A program made the translations under genes and the position numbers. A DNA stretch of 64,000 nucleotides from Sphingobacterium paludis. GTDB lineage: Bacteria; Bacteroidota; Bacteroidia; Sphingobacteriales; Sphingobacteriaceae. Positions 17,892 through 26,554 of this stretch are shown here, one piece after another. The stretch is from the NCBI RefSeq assembly GCF_004364125.1, contig NZ_SNZV01000006.1, forward strand, positions 310,001 through 374,000, written 5' to 3'. A model generated the notes under the pieces. The model was not told the origin of the DNA. It saw only the letters and a program-made list of their open reading frames with translations, and did no database searches. Every line of letters starts with the position of its first letter. Position 1 is the first letter of the stretch.

Positions 17892-17899
17892 CAAATATA
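17892..17899 (-). promoter_or_regulatory. -7 promoter element for the DUF3857 paralogue
   Basis: The minus strand reads TATATTTG, an exact TAnnTTTG match, 24 bases before the ATG at 17868. It decides the start codon choice. Confidence 0.5.
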
Positions 17900-18024
17900 C
17901 CATTTATCCTTAAACGATGAAATTTATTTTTATAAAAAAAACGTCGCAGTAACATCGTTTGAAGTGCAATCGCTCTTTTAAACGCATTACCACGACGGGA
18001 CGCTATAGATTATGTTTGAAAAAT

Positions 18025-18459
18025 TTACGGATCTACGCGGACAAAGCCGCCATCTGGGCCGAAAACAAGATCGATATCTTGTCTTACCAAATCGACATCA
18101 AAACCTGCACGTACCTTCTCTATACCGTTGATGGGATTGCCAGAATAATTATCTTCCACATAGGCCACGATCTGTGGTAGAATATAGCCTGTAGGAATGG
18201 CAACGCCATCCTCCCCGTCCACTTCCGTCCATTCTCCGCTGTTGTTAAAATCGATTTCTATTCTGTTCGATAGATATACAGAATAGCTGTCTCTTTCTTT
18301 TTCAATACGTGTTACGTTTACGCCGGCAAAATGTGTAGCTAAGAAGTCACGAGAAGCTTGTGGCAGATCAGTCTCGCCAACCATTTTGTCGTCATCGCAT
18401 GACATAGCCGTAAAAGATACTGCCGCTAGAAATGCCAGTTTTAAAATTTGAGTTTTCAT
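18025..18459 (-). CDS. PepSY-like (BLIP-type) lipoprotein
   Basis: A 144-residue protein with a lipoprotein signal: hydrophobic segment, then TAMSC followed by Asp residues, so it is probably lipid-anchored. The mature part has two repeats of the small PepSY-like unit seen in Bacteroidota (PF11396 type). Each has a helix with LPQASRDFLATHF or ILPQIVAYVEDNY, then a beta hairpin ending in IDFNNSGEWTEVD or DLVFGPDGGFVRVD. Such proteins are common secreted or periplasmic Bacteroidota proteins, possibly inhibitors or ligand binders. It lies 27 bases behind a second protein of the same type and downstream of a two-component pair. Confidence 0.8.
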   Translation of the reverse strand: MKTQILKLAFLAAVSFTAMSCDDDKMVGETDLPQASRDFLATHFAGVNVTRIEKERDSYSVYLSNRIEIDFNNSGEWTEVDGEDGVAIPTGYILPQIVAYVEDNYSGNPINGIEKVRAGFDVDLVRQDIDLVFGPDGGFVRVDP

Positions 18460-18486
18460 TTTATGTGTAATATAGTGTTATATGAT

Positions 18487-18930
18487 TTAATCGTCGAATC
18501 TTAAAAATTCCCCCTGTCTGCTAAATTCCAATTCAAGGGCGTTCGATATTTTGACCTTATAGAGCGCTCCCTTCTTCTTCATACTGGTGACGAATGTGTC
18601 TGGAAAACTTTTCTTCACATACAGTATGATGGTTTTGGGGATAATGGCTAGCGGAACAGCTTTATTTTTCATTTTTACTTCCATCCATTCGCCTTGCGAT
18701 GCAAACTCAATTTTAGATCCATCTCTCAGCACAACTTCATATTCCGTACCAAAAAAATAGGGATTATCAACGCTGACCTCTACAATATCATCTTTTGAGA
18801 AATATGCTTCAAAAAACTGTTTCGCTTTCTGGGGCAGCTTATCAAACGGGATAGGTTTATCTGCCGCACAAACGGTTCCGATAGCGGGCAACATCATCAG
18901 TATCACGATTAAAATTCTTCTGGCATCCAT
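18487..18930 (-). CDS. PepSY-like (BLIP-type) periplasmic protein
   Basis: A 147-residue protein with a cleavable signal peptide (RRILIVILMMLPAIGTVCA). The mature part has two PepSY-like repeats. The first is LPQKAKQFFEAYF with IEFASQGEWMEV; the second is IIPKTIILYVKKSF with LEFSRQGEFLRFDD. The basic second half (MKKKGALYKVK) differs from the acidic downstream neighbour. A -7 element (TATTTTTG on the minus strand, 18954-18961) lies just upstream, so this gene and the 18025-18459 gene probably form their own operon behind the histidine kinase gene. They are plausible targets or sensors for that system, but this is inferred from position only. Confidence 0.8.
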   Translation of the reverse strand: MDARRILIVILMMLPAIGTVCAADKPIPFDKLPQKAKQFFEAYFSKDDIVEVSVDNPYFFGTEYEVVLRDGSKIEFASQGEWMEVKMKNKAVPLAIIPKTIILYVKKSFPDTFVTSMKKKGALYKVKISNALELEFSRQGEFLRFDD

Positions 18931-18953
18931 CCTTTTATGTGTTTATCTGATGA

Positions 18954-18961
18954 CAAAAATA
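18954..18961 (-). promoter_or_regulatory. -7 promoter element for the PepSY-like gene pair
   Basis: The minus strand reads TATTTTTG, an exact TAnnTTTG match, 24 bases upstream of the ATG at 18930. Confidence 0.5.
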
Positions 18962-19011
18962 AGCTGTCATTTAGGAAACATTTGGGAATGCCCACCTACA
19001 TGGAAAAATAG

Positions 19012-20310
19012 TTATACCGTCTTTTCGAGGTTTCCACTACTGATCGTAAAAACATGTTTCCCGACCGAAAATTCGTATGCTATAGCTAGTGAAGCATAAC
19101 TATCAATTATGGATTTGACGATAGCAAGTCCCAATCCATTGGACCTACCATCTTGGGTGCCTTTGTAAAAGCGCTGGAATACCTTTGCGTTATCCAATGG
19201 CTGCGGAAAGCCTGTATTGGCAATGGAAAGACGTTGCGATTGGAAAACCAAGGAAATGCTCCCCCCCTCGTGATTATGGCGAATAGCATTACGCAGCAAA
19301 TTGGATATCAGTACCACAGCCAGCCCCTTATTCATCATGGCTTCAAAGACACCTTGCTCCACATATTCCACGTGGATATTTTTAAACGTAAAAAGATCGG
19401 ACAGGTCGTCTACAAGATCTTTGCTAAGCGTATTGAAGTTTACAAGCTCCATCTCCGCATATTGTCTGTTTTCGATACGCGACAACATAAGCAACGCTTT
19501 GTTTAAGTTCACCAGCCGTCTTAATGATCGTTTAGTATCTTCCAACTGGGTAAGTTGGCTTTCCGAAAGCAGCTCATCTTCCATGAGCAGTTCCAACTTA
19601 TTGATGGTTATAGCGAGTGGCGTTTGCAATTCATGAGCCGCATTTTCTATGAAGCGTTTCTGCTCCATAAAAACATCTTCATTACGCTTCCACATGCGCT
19701 GGATTTCATCATCTAGTTTATTAAACTCCAGTACGTTCGTGTGCACGACCTGGAGGTTTTCCTTTTTGCCGAAACGATAGTGCTTTAGATTATCCAATAT
19801 GGTACCAAATGGCTTCCAGGCCTTTCGCAATACAGATTCATTAATCAGGTACATCCCTAGCACTAGTACCAGATACAAAACCAGCAAAGCGCTTGTCAGA
19901 TCATAGATTAAATCATCTTCCTCCACAGTGGATGTTCTTATTTCCAAGTGGTATGGTTTTCTATCCGCAGCATAAAATCCCGTGCGCAACAGCCGATAAG
20001 GCTCTTGTTCATCATCATAAGGCATATAAAAAAATACGCTGGAGAGCCTATTGTCCTCAAAAAATTTAGTACTATCCGTTACGGGAAGGATCCGAAATTG
20101 CGCAATCCCAAATGTAGATGTGTTCAGGAGTTCCGGATATTTGTATACCTCCCGCAAGATCTCAATCTTTTGGTTCTTCAGACCATCATCCACGTTATCA
20201 TAAACCTCATCCAAGATATAGGCGTAAAAGCATGCGGCCCAAATGGAGATAATGACAAAAAAGGTAATGCTCAAATAGCGTAGCGTATAGTTTTTTAGAG
20301 ATACCTGCAT
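19012..20310 (-). CDS. Sensor histidine kinase
   Basis: A 432-residue membrane kinase. TM1 is about 11-32 and TM2 about 139-156, with a periplasmic sensor region of about 105 residues between them. A short linker leads to the dimerisation/phosphoacceptor helix with His226 in ENAAHELQTPLAI, then the ATPase domain with the N box (LLRNAIRHNHEGG), a G1-like IANTGFP and NGLGLAIVKSI (G2). It should phosphorylate the response regulator whose stop codon lies 2 bases upstream of this start. The sensor region has no recognisable PAS or HAMP fold. Two secreted PepSY-like genes follow on the same strand; the stimulus is unknown. Confidence 0.93.
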   Translation of the reverse strand: MQVSLKNYTLRYLSITFFVIISIWAACFYAYILDEVYDNVDDGLKNQKIEILREVYKYPELLNTSTFGIAQFRILPVTDSTKFFEDNRLSSVFFYMPYDDEQEPYRLLRTGFYAADRKPYHLEIRTSTVEEDDLIYDLTSALLVLYLVLVLGMYLINESVLRKAWKPFGTILDNLKHYRFGKKENLQVVHTNVLEFNKLDDEIQRMWKRNEDVFMEQKRFIENAAHELQTPLAITINKLELLMEDELLSESQLTQLEDTKRSLRRLVNLNKALLMLSRIENRQYAEMELVNFNTLSKDLVDDLSDLFTFKNIHVEYVEQGVFEAMMNKGLAVVLISNLLRNAIRHNHEGGSISLVFQSQRLSIANTGFPQPLDNAKVFQRFYKGTQDGRSNGLGLAIVKSIIDSYASLAIAYEFSVGKHVFTISSGNLEKTV

Positions 20311-20312
20311 CG

Positions 20313-20990
20313 TTAGATCAGTTTGTAACCAACACCATATACCGCTTGAAAATCAATAGCTGCTTGACTATCCTTCAGCTTTTTTCGCAAATTTTTAATC
20401 TGCGAATAAATGAAATCCAGGCTATCCGATTGGTCGGCATCATCTCCCCACACAGCCTCTGCTAACGACGTTTTTGGAACAAGCTTTTCAGGACGGATCA
20501 TAAAATAATACAGCAAATCGTATTCCTTACGATTCAGGAACACCTCGGTTTCGTTGACAAGAAGCTTGCGATCTTCAGGATAAAGACGCACATTCTTAAA
20601 TACGAGCGCTGCATCTTGCACGCTATGTCGGCTATTTCTCCTTATAATCGTTTTTATGCGCGCCAGCAGCTCCGACAAATGAAAAGGTTTTGCCAGATAA
20701 TCATCGGCGCCAAGTTCCAAGCCTTGCACTTTGTCTTCTACCGAATCCTTTGCGGATACGATAATGACCGAATCCCCTTTGTTGAGTTCACGCAGTTTTC
20801 GTAACAGCTTCATCCCGGAGCCGCCTGGAAGCATGACGTCAAGCAGTATGCAGTCATAACTGTAACTGGCGATCTTGGCGAGGCCACTTTCGTAATCAGT
20901 AGCCACTTCCACCACATAGAGCTCCCGCTCCAGGAATGAGGTCATCACATCCCGTAAATCTTGCTCGTCTTCAACAATCAGTATTTTCAT
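20313..20990 (-). CDS. OmpR/PhoB-family response regulator
   Basis: A 225-residue two-domain regulator. The receiver domain (1-115) has acidic pocket residues in VEDEQD, phosphoacceptor Asp51 in LLDVMLPGGSG, a conserved Thr/Ser position and Lys in VSAKDS. The winged-helix DNA-binding domain (about 130-225) ends with DFIYSQIKNLRKKLKD, the recognition helix pattern, and AVYGVGYKLI, the terminal hairpin. It is the first gene of the pair with the histidine kinase (2-base gap, probably translationally coupled). A near-match -7 element (TAATATTG) lies just upstream. Its regulon is unknown; the adjacent PepSY-like genes are the obvious candidates. Confidence 0.95.
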   Translation of the reverse strand: MKILIVEDEQDLRDVMTSFLERELYVVEVATDYESGLAKIASYSYDCILLDVMLPGGSGMKLLRKLRELNKGDSVIIVSAKDSVEDKVQGLELGADDYLAKPFHLSELLARIKTIIRRNSRHSVQDAALVFKNVRLYPEDRKLLVNETEVFLNRKEYDLLYYFMIRPEKLVPKTSLAEAVWGDDADQSDSLDFIYSQIKNLRKKLKDSQAAIDFQAVYGVGYKLI

Positions 20991-21110
20991 GTTCCTCGCT
21001 AAACTACAATATTAGCAGTAAATTCTGGAAAGATTTTGGAGAAGCCTTTTTCAGAAAAAATCGATATCTTACATTTACGGCACAAAACATGCTAGTACAT
21101 GTCTGAAATT

Positions 21111-21118
21111 TAGCTTTG
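21111..21118 (+). promoter_or_regulatory. Possible -7 promoter element for tamB
   Basis: TAGCTTTG matches TAnnTTTG and would give a leader of over 100 bases before the TTG start at 21233. A short dyad ACATG-N6-CATGT lies just upstream at 21087-21102. Confidence 0.3.
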
Positions 21119-21232
21119 TTAACCGCGAATATGAAGTAAATAATTTATGCCCACTTAAACATTTACGCTTATTTTACGTTTCTTAGTTAGGATTTTATTT
21201 ATCGAATACCGTCATTTTATAAAGAATTTGCT

Positions 21233-24200
21233 TTGAATCGATTCGGAAGAATAGCACTTAAAACCATATTGTGGATTGTCGGCAGTATAATTGCCCTTTT
21301 ATTATTAATCATTTTTCTCATCCGGATACCTGCCGTTCAGAATTACGTAGTAGGTAAGGTTACCAACTATTTGGAGAATAAAATAGGCACTCCTGTTGAC
21401 ATCGGTTATGTAAACATCACCTTTCCCAAGAAGCTAGTGTTGGAAAATGTCTATTTTGAAGATAAAAGTAAAGACACATTAATCGCTGGGGAAAAGCTTC
21501 TGGTAGACATCAATATGTTGAAACTTCTCAAAAACACCGTAGAAATTGAGGAGCTAGAGCTAGAAGGTATCACCGCAAAAATCAGACGTACCCTGCCAGA
21601 CAGTAGCTTCAATTTTGACTACATCATGCAGGCGTTTACCTCCGAAAAAGAAAGCACGGCAACCTCCGATACCTCCTCCGCCTTGGTGTTTAATATCGAA
21701 GACGTTTTATTTAAACGCATCCATTTTGTGTACGACGATCAAGTGATTGGCACAAGTGCAGATATCCGTTTGAATCACTTCGATACGCGCGTCAAAAAGT
21801 TTGAGCTAAGCAATAATATGGCTTTTTCCATGCCGGATATGAAGATCGATGGGCTAACGGCCTTAGTTAAGCAGTGGCAACCCGTATCAGACGCGGAGGC
21901 ACCAAGCGTAGCCGACCTCGGCATAGCTGATTCTTCTGCACAGACATCGTCCCTCCTCCCTGATCTTGACATTAAAAATATAGACCTCTCCAACATCTTG
22001 GTACAATATGCCGATGAATCCTCGAAAATGGATACCAAGTTTGATATCAAACGACTGCATGCAAGTATTAAAGAACTGGACCTGAATAAGGAAATTGTAC
22101 GTCTTGAAGAAGTAGCCTTGGATGAATCAGACTCACAAATTCTATTTGGCAAAACCAATGCTGTAGCGCCCGCGCCTACAGCAGCAACGGCAACAGATAC
22201 AACTGCAGCGGCGGCAAGCAGCATGAATTGGGTAGTTTCTGCAGATCGACTGATCATTAACAAAACCAATGTTTGGTTTAAAGATGATAACCAACCCCGA
22301 ATGAAGGGCTTCGATTACGGAAACATCAAGATTACCAATTTCCTTGGTGATCTGGAAGATCTTTATTATTCGGCCGATTCGATCTCGGGCTCGCTGCAAA
22401 GCTTAAGCATGAAAGACCATTCTGGTTTTACTATCAAAAAACTGGAAGCAGATTTTGTATATGGAAATAAAGGCGCTGAGATCAAAAATTTAATTGCCCA
22501 GACGCCGTATACAACGATACGCGACTACGTAAAAATAAGTTATCCTTCATTAGATGCCATTTCCAGCAATCCTAATTTAGTCGACATCGATGCCAGAATC
22601 CGAAAAACAACGATAGATATGCGGGATATCCGCTACTTTGTGCCCGATCTGGACACGATGCAAGTGATGAAGCCGCTATTGGCAAGATCGTTTTACATCG
22701 ACGGAAGCGTGCGCGGAAAAATGGATAATCTCAGCATTCCCAACATCGAATTCAAAACCTTAGATCGCACGCATTTACTAGCAAGCGCCACCATAAAGGG
22801 ATTGCCGGATGTAGAGAAACTCGATGTCGATTTAAAACTAAGGAAGTTCACGACAGGCCGCGCCGATATTGAACGTCTGGTTGCTAAATCGATGTTACCT
22901 GATAGTATACAACTGCCCAATGCGATTAGCTTATCGGGGACGTTTAAAGGTGGCATGAAGGGTTTTGACACCAACTTGAGCTTGGTCACGGAGAAAGGAA
23001 ATGCTACGGTAAACGGGAAGATGGCTATGGGAAGGGACACCACCTATGACGCTTACGTATCGGTGGATAACTTTAATATTGGAAACATTCTAAATCAAGA
23101 TTCTGTCTTGGGTATTATTTCCGTAGACGCTAAGGTACAAGGCCGCGGTATCGATCCGAAAACGATGAATGCAACTGTCGAGGGTAATCTTAACCAGTTG
23201 GATGCCATGGGCTACACCTATAGAAACATCAAGCTCGATGCGCAGGCCAACGCTGGCGATATTGCTGGGCGATTAGTGAGCCCCGATCCAAATATCCAAA
23301 TGAATATGGACTTTGCTGCCGACATGCGCGGTAAGTACCCTAAAGTACAGGCAACGCTCATGGTCGATAGTATCAATCTGCAGAATCTGAAATTGATGGA
23401 TCAGGATTTCCGTTATCATGGTAAGATTGTGGCAGATTTTGAGACTGCTGATCCCGATTTTTTAAATGGATCGCTTACCGTATCAAACTCTTCAATTGCC
23501 TACGAGAACGATCGATATACGTTAGATACTATCGCATTGCGGGCCATGGCCGACACGAACAGGAACACGATTTTGCTGCGTTCGGAATTTTTAAATGCCC
23601 ATTTGGTCGGGAAATATAGGTTAACAGAGCTTGGGGCTTCGATACAGGACATCGTTCGCATGTATTATAATCCTACCGGTCAGCAACCTACAACCTTGGC
23701 CTACGACCCACAAAGTTTCGAGTTTAGTGCCACATTAAACAACTCGCGGTTTATACGAGAATTCCTGCCTGAGCTGGAAGAAATGCGTGACGTGACCCTT
23801 GACGGAACATTTAACAGCGCTTCGAAAAGCCTGATGGCCAAGCTGATTGCGCCAAAGATTTTGTATGGCGGGACGCTGGTCGAAAACGTAGGTGTAGACC
23901 TTATCACTGCTGACAGTACGCTCTACTACTCGGCCCTCATCAACCGAATAAAGGTGGGCACCATAGAATTGACCAACACGGTATTAAGCGGAAGCGTTAT
24001 CGAAAACAACATTGATTTCGGCCTTTGGATAAAAGATAAAGCTGGTAAAGAACAATATCATTTGGGTGCAGGCGTGCAAGTCGCCGACAATAATTTCATG
24101 TTGCGTCTAAAAGAAGATGGGCTTAAATTACACTACGAGGATTGGCAAATCGAACCCGCTAATCAAATCAGTTTTGGCACACGAGGCCTTCGCGCCGAAA

Positions 24201-26554
24201 ACTTCCGTTTGTCTCACGATGGTCAGGAGTTCCTTATTCAGTCCAAAGACAGTACAACGAATGCGCCTATAGATCTTACATTTAATAACTTCAAAATTGA
24301 GACGCTGACAGAGATTGTCGAATCTGAATCTTTGAATTTAGGTGGTAAGATTAATGGTGCGGCGACTGTTTCTCGGTTAGAAAGTAGTCCTGTATTTGTA
24401 TCAGACTTGACAATCGAGAAGTTCCACTTTGGAAAAGATACAGTCGGCAACATAGCTATCCATGTCAACAATGTGCAGGAAAACACCTTTGCGGCAGACG
24501 TCAAGATCAGCGAAAATGGCAACGACGTACAGTTGACAGGTAACTTTATCAGCCCGCCAGATGGTCCTTCTTCTATTGATGCCAAGCTATCATTAAAGCC
24601 AATGAAGATGACGACCATCCAAGCATTTAGCTTAGGCTATATTGAAGACGCTGCTGGCGATCTAGTAGGCGATATCAACATCAGCGGTACGCTTGATGCA
24701 CCAAAAATTAATGGAGCAATTACATTCCAGCAAGCGAAAATGAACATTGCTATGCTCAACGCGGATCTCATGATGGATAACCAATCTATTCGCTTCAATG
24801 AACAAGGTATACAGTTCCGGCAATTTGAAATTCGTGATGCAAGAAATAACACCGCGCGCATAAATGGCGCGGTACGCACGACGGATTACAGCGACTTTGC
24901 ATTCAACCTCAACTTGGTTATGAATGACTTTGAAGCGATGAATTCTACGATGGAAGATAATGATATGTTTTACGGAAAGATGTACCTCACTACAAATCTA
25001 CGCGTAACCGGCGACATGAACAGTCCACGGGTGGACGGAAGCATTCGCACGAATGATAAAACAGATTTTTACTTCGTGGTGCCAAATGAAAATCCAGGCG
25101 TAGCCGAACGGGATGGCGTAGTCAAGTTTGTGGATCGTAGCGATACCTCCAGCAGGAATATTTTTGCTCGATTAGATTCATTGACGACAGCGCCTGCAGC
25201 GCTTACAGGCATGGATATTAGCTTAAAATTGCAAACCGATCGTGAGGCTCGTTTTACTGTAGTCTTGGATCCAGGCACAAAAGACGAATTACATATTCAA
25301 GGTGTGGCAGAATTAACAGCGGCAATTGATGCCAGTGAGAAGATCACGATGTCTGGTACATACACCATTGAAAAAGGAGATTACACCGTTCCATTAGGTC
25401 CGCTATCTCGACGATTCACGTTTCAAAAAGGTAGTGTGATTACTTGGGCTGGCGATCCGCTGGATGCCAACATGAATATTACGGCTGTGTACACCAACCG
25501 ATTCCCGACCTTGGAATTGGTGCAATCTCAGGTTAATCCGCAGGCGCAAAATTTATATCGGCAGCGTATTCCATTCAACGTATTATTAAAATTATCAGGA
25601 GCACTCTTTACACCGGATCTAAGTTTCGACATCCAATTGGATGAAAATAGTTCTATGGTACCGCAAGACGTGACCAACAACGTCAATATCGCCTTAGCAA
25701 ACATGCGTAATGATCCTGCTGAACTCAACAAACAAGTATTTTCTTTGATCGCTTTAGGCAGATTTATGTCAGCCAATCCTTTTGAAAGTTTATCTGGAGG
25801 AGGCGGTGTGGAGGGCGCGGCGCGGAGCACGCTTAGTAACTTCCTGACCGGCCAGTTGAACAACCTGACGTCTGATTTGATTCGTGGGGTAGACATTGAC
25901 TTCAATTTACAGTCCGAGCAAGACTATCTTACGGGAAGTGCGCAAAATCGTACTGACTTAAACGTCGGTGTATCTAGAGCATTGTTCGATGATCGTCTAA
26001 AGGTAACCGTAGGGTCAAACTTTGAAGTTGAGGGTAATGCTCGTCCGGGCGAGAAAACCTCCAATATTGCGGGTGATGTGTCTTTAGAATACCGCTTATC
26101 TCCGGATGGCAGATATATTGGTCGCGTGTACCGAAATAATCAGTATCAACCTACCCTACAAGGACAGTTCATCGAGACAGGAATCGGGTTGGTTGCCAAC
26201 CTGACGTACGATAAGTTCCGCGAAATCTTTATGAGCTCGCGCGCTATCGACAGATATTATAATAGCGATAGCCCAAATTTCCGTAGACGATTTGATGTAG
26301 ACCGATTGGAAGTTGATTCGGCATACAGGGATAGCGTAAGAACCTTGATACAGGATAGTCTCGAACGTCGCCAAAATAAAAGTGGTCGTCGTGACACTGC
26401 TTTTCGAAGACAACCAGCACGACAAGACAGCGTTCAAGGCAACGGAGTAACCAACTTCAGTAAGCGTCCACGCAGCAAACAAGATACACTAAGAAGAAAA
26501 GACAATACTGCTATTAGAAATGAGGAAGAAGAAAGGGAGTCCAATGAAAAGTAA
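21233..26554 (+). CDS. tamB: TamB-like translocation/assembly protein (DUF490)
   Basis: A very large (1773 residues) inner-membrane-anchored protein spanning the periplasm. One N-terminal membrane segment (about 10-31) is followed by a long repetitive beta-rich body in AsmA/TamB style. The C-terminal DUF490 region (about 1330-1690) includes MSGTYTIEKGDYTVPLGPL, FTFQKGSVITWAGDPLDA and LNVGVSRALFDDRLKVTVGS. TamB-type proteins form a hydrophobic groove used for outer-membrane protein assembly and phospholipid transport. The start is TTG: it gives the basic residues before the membrane segment and there is no in-frame ATG nearby. The last ~80 residues are Arg/Asp/Gln-rich and disordered. The stop overlaps the start of the TamL-like gene by 11 bases, so the two are coupled. 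Confidence 0.92.
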   Translation: MNRFGRIALKTILWIVGSIIALLLLIIFLIRIPAVQNYVVGKVTNYLENKIGTPVDIGYVNITFPKKLVLENVYFEDKSKDTLIAGEKLLVDINMLKLLKNTVEIEELELEGITAKIRRTLPDSSFNFDYIMQAFTSEKESTATSDTSSALVFNIEDVLFKRIHFVYDDQVIGTSADIRLNHFDTRVKKFELSNNMAFSMPDMKIDGLTALVKQWQPVSDAEAPSVADLGIADSSAQTSSLLPDLDIKNIDLSNILVQYADESSKMDTKFDIKRLHASIKELDLNKEIVRLEEVALDESDSQILFGKTNAVAPAPTAATATDTTAAAASSMNWVVSADRLIINKTNVWFKDDNQPRMKGFDYGNIKITNFLGDLEDLYYSADSISGSLQSLSMKDHSGFTIKKLEADFVYGNKGAEIKNLIAQTPYTTIRDYVKISYPSLDAISSNPNLVDIDARIRKTTIDMRDIRYFVPDLDTMQVMKPLLARSFYIDGSVRGKMDNLSIPNIEFKTLDRTHLLASATIKGLPDVEKLDVDLKLRKFTTGRADIERLVAKSMLPDSIQLPNAISLSGTFKGGMKGFDTNLSLVTEKGNATVNGKMAMGRDTTYDAYVSVDNFNIGNILNQDSVLGIISVDAKVQGRGIDPKTMNATVEGNLNQLDAMGYTYRNIKLDAQANAGDIAGRLVSPDPNIQMNMDFAADMRGKYPKVQATLMVDSINLQNLKLMDQDFRYHGKIVADFETADPDFLNGSLTVSNSSIAYENDRYTLDTIALRAMADTNRNTILLRSEFLNAHLVGKYRLTELGASIQDIVRMYYNPTGQQPTTLAYDPQSFEFSATLNNSRFIREFLPELEEMRDVTLDGTFNSASKSLMAKLIAPKILYGGTLVENVGVDLITADSTLYYSALINRIKVGTIELTNTVLSGSVIENNIDFGLWIKDKAGKEQYHLGAGVQVADNNFMLRLKEDGLKLHYEDWQIEPANQISFGTRGLRAENFRLSHDGQEFLIQSKDSTTNAPIDLTFNNFKIETLTEIVESESLNLGGKINGAATVSRLESSPVFVSDLTIEKFHFGKDTVGNIAIHVNNVQENTFAADVKISENGNDVQLTGNFISPPDGPSSIDAKLSLKPMKMTTIQAFSLGYIEDAAGDLVGDINISGTLDAPKINGAITFQQAKMNIAMLNADLMMDNQSIRFNEQGIQFRQFEIRDARNNTARINGAVRTTDYSDFAFNLNLVMNDFEAMNSTMEDNDMFYGKMYLTTNLRVTGDMNSPRVDGSIRTNDKTDFYFVVPNENPGVAERDGVVKFVDRSDTSSRNIFARLDSLTTAPAALTGMDISLKLQTDREARFTVVLDPGTKDELHIQGVAELTAAIDASEKITMSGTYTIEKGDYTVPLGPLSRRFTFQKGSVITWAGDPLDANMNITAVYTNRFPTLELVQSQVNPQAQNLYRQRIPFNVLLKLSGALFTPDLSFDIQLDENSSMVPQDVTNNVNIALANMRNDPAELNKQVFSLIALGRFMSANPFESLSGGGGVEGAARSTLSNFLTGQLNNLTSDLIRGVDIDFNLQSEQDYLTGSAQNRTDLNVGVSRALFDDRLKVTVGSNFEVEGNARPGEKTSNIAGDVSLEYRLSPDGRYIGRVYRNNQYQPTLQGQFIETGIGLVANLTYDKFREIFMSSRAIDRYYNSDSPNFRRRFDVDRLEVDSAYRDSVRTLIQDSLERRQNKSGRRDTAFRRQPARQDSVQGNGVTNFSKRPRSKQDTLRRKDNTAIRNEEEERESNEK

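Noticed and set aside
21087..21102. Dyad ACATG-N6-CATGT upstream of tamB
   Set aside because: Short and possibly by chance; mentioned only with the promoter element.
21775..22269. Minus-strand ORF of 164 codons within tamB
   Set aside because: The Ser/Ala-rich antisense product of the repetitive tamB coding sequence; no start-site signals.
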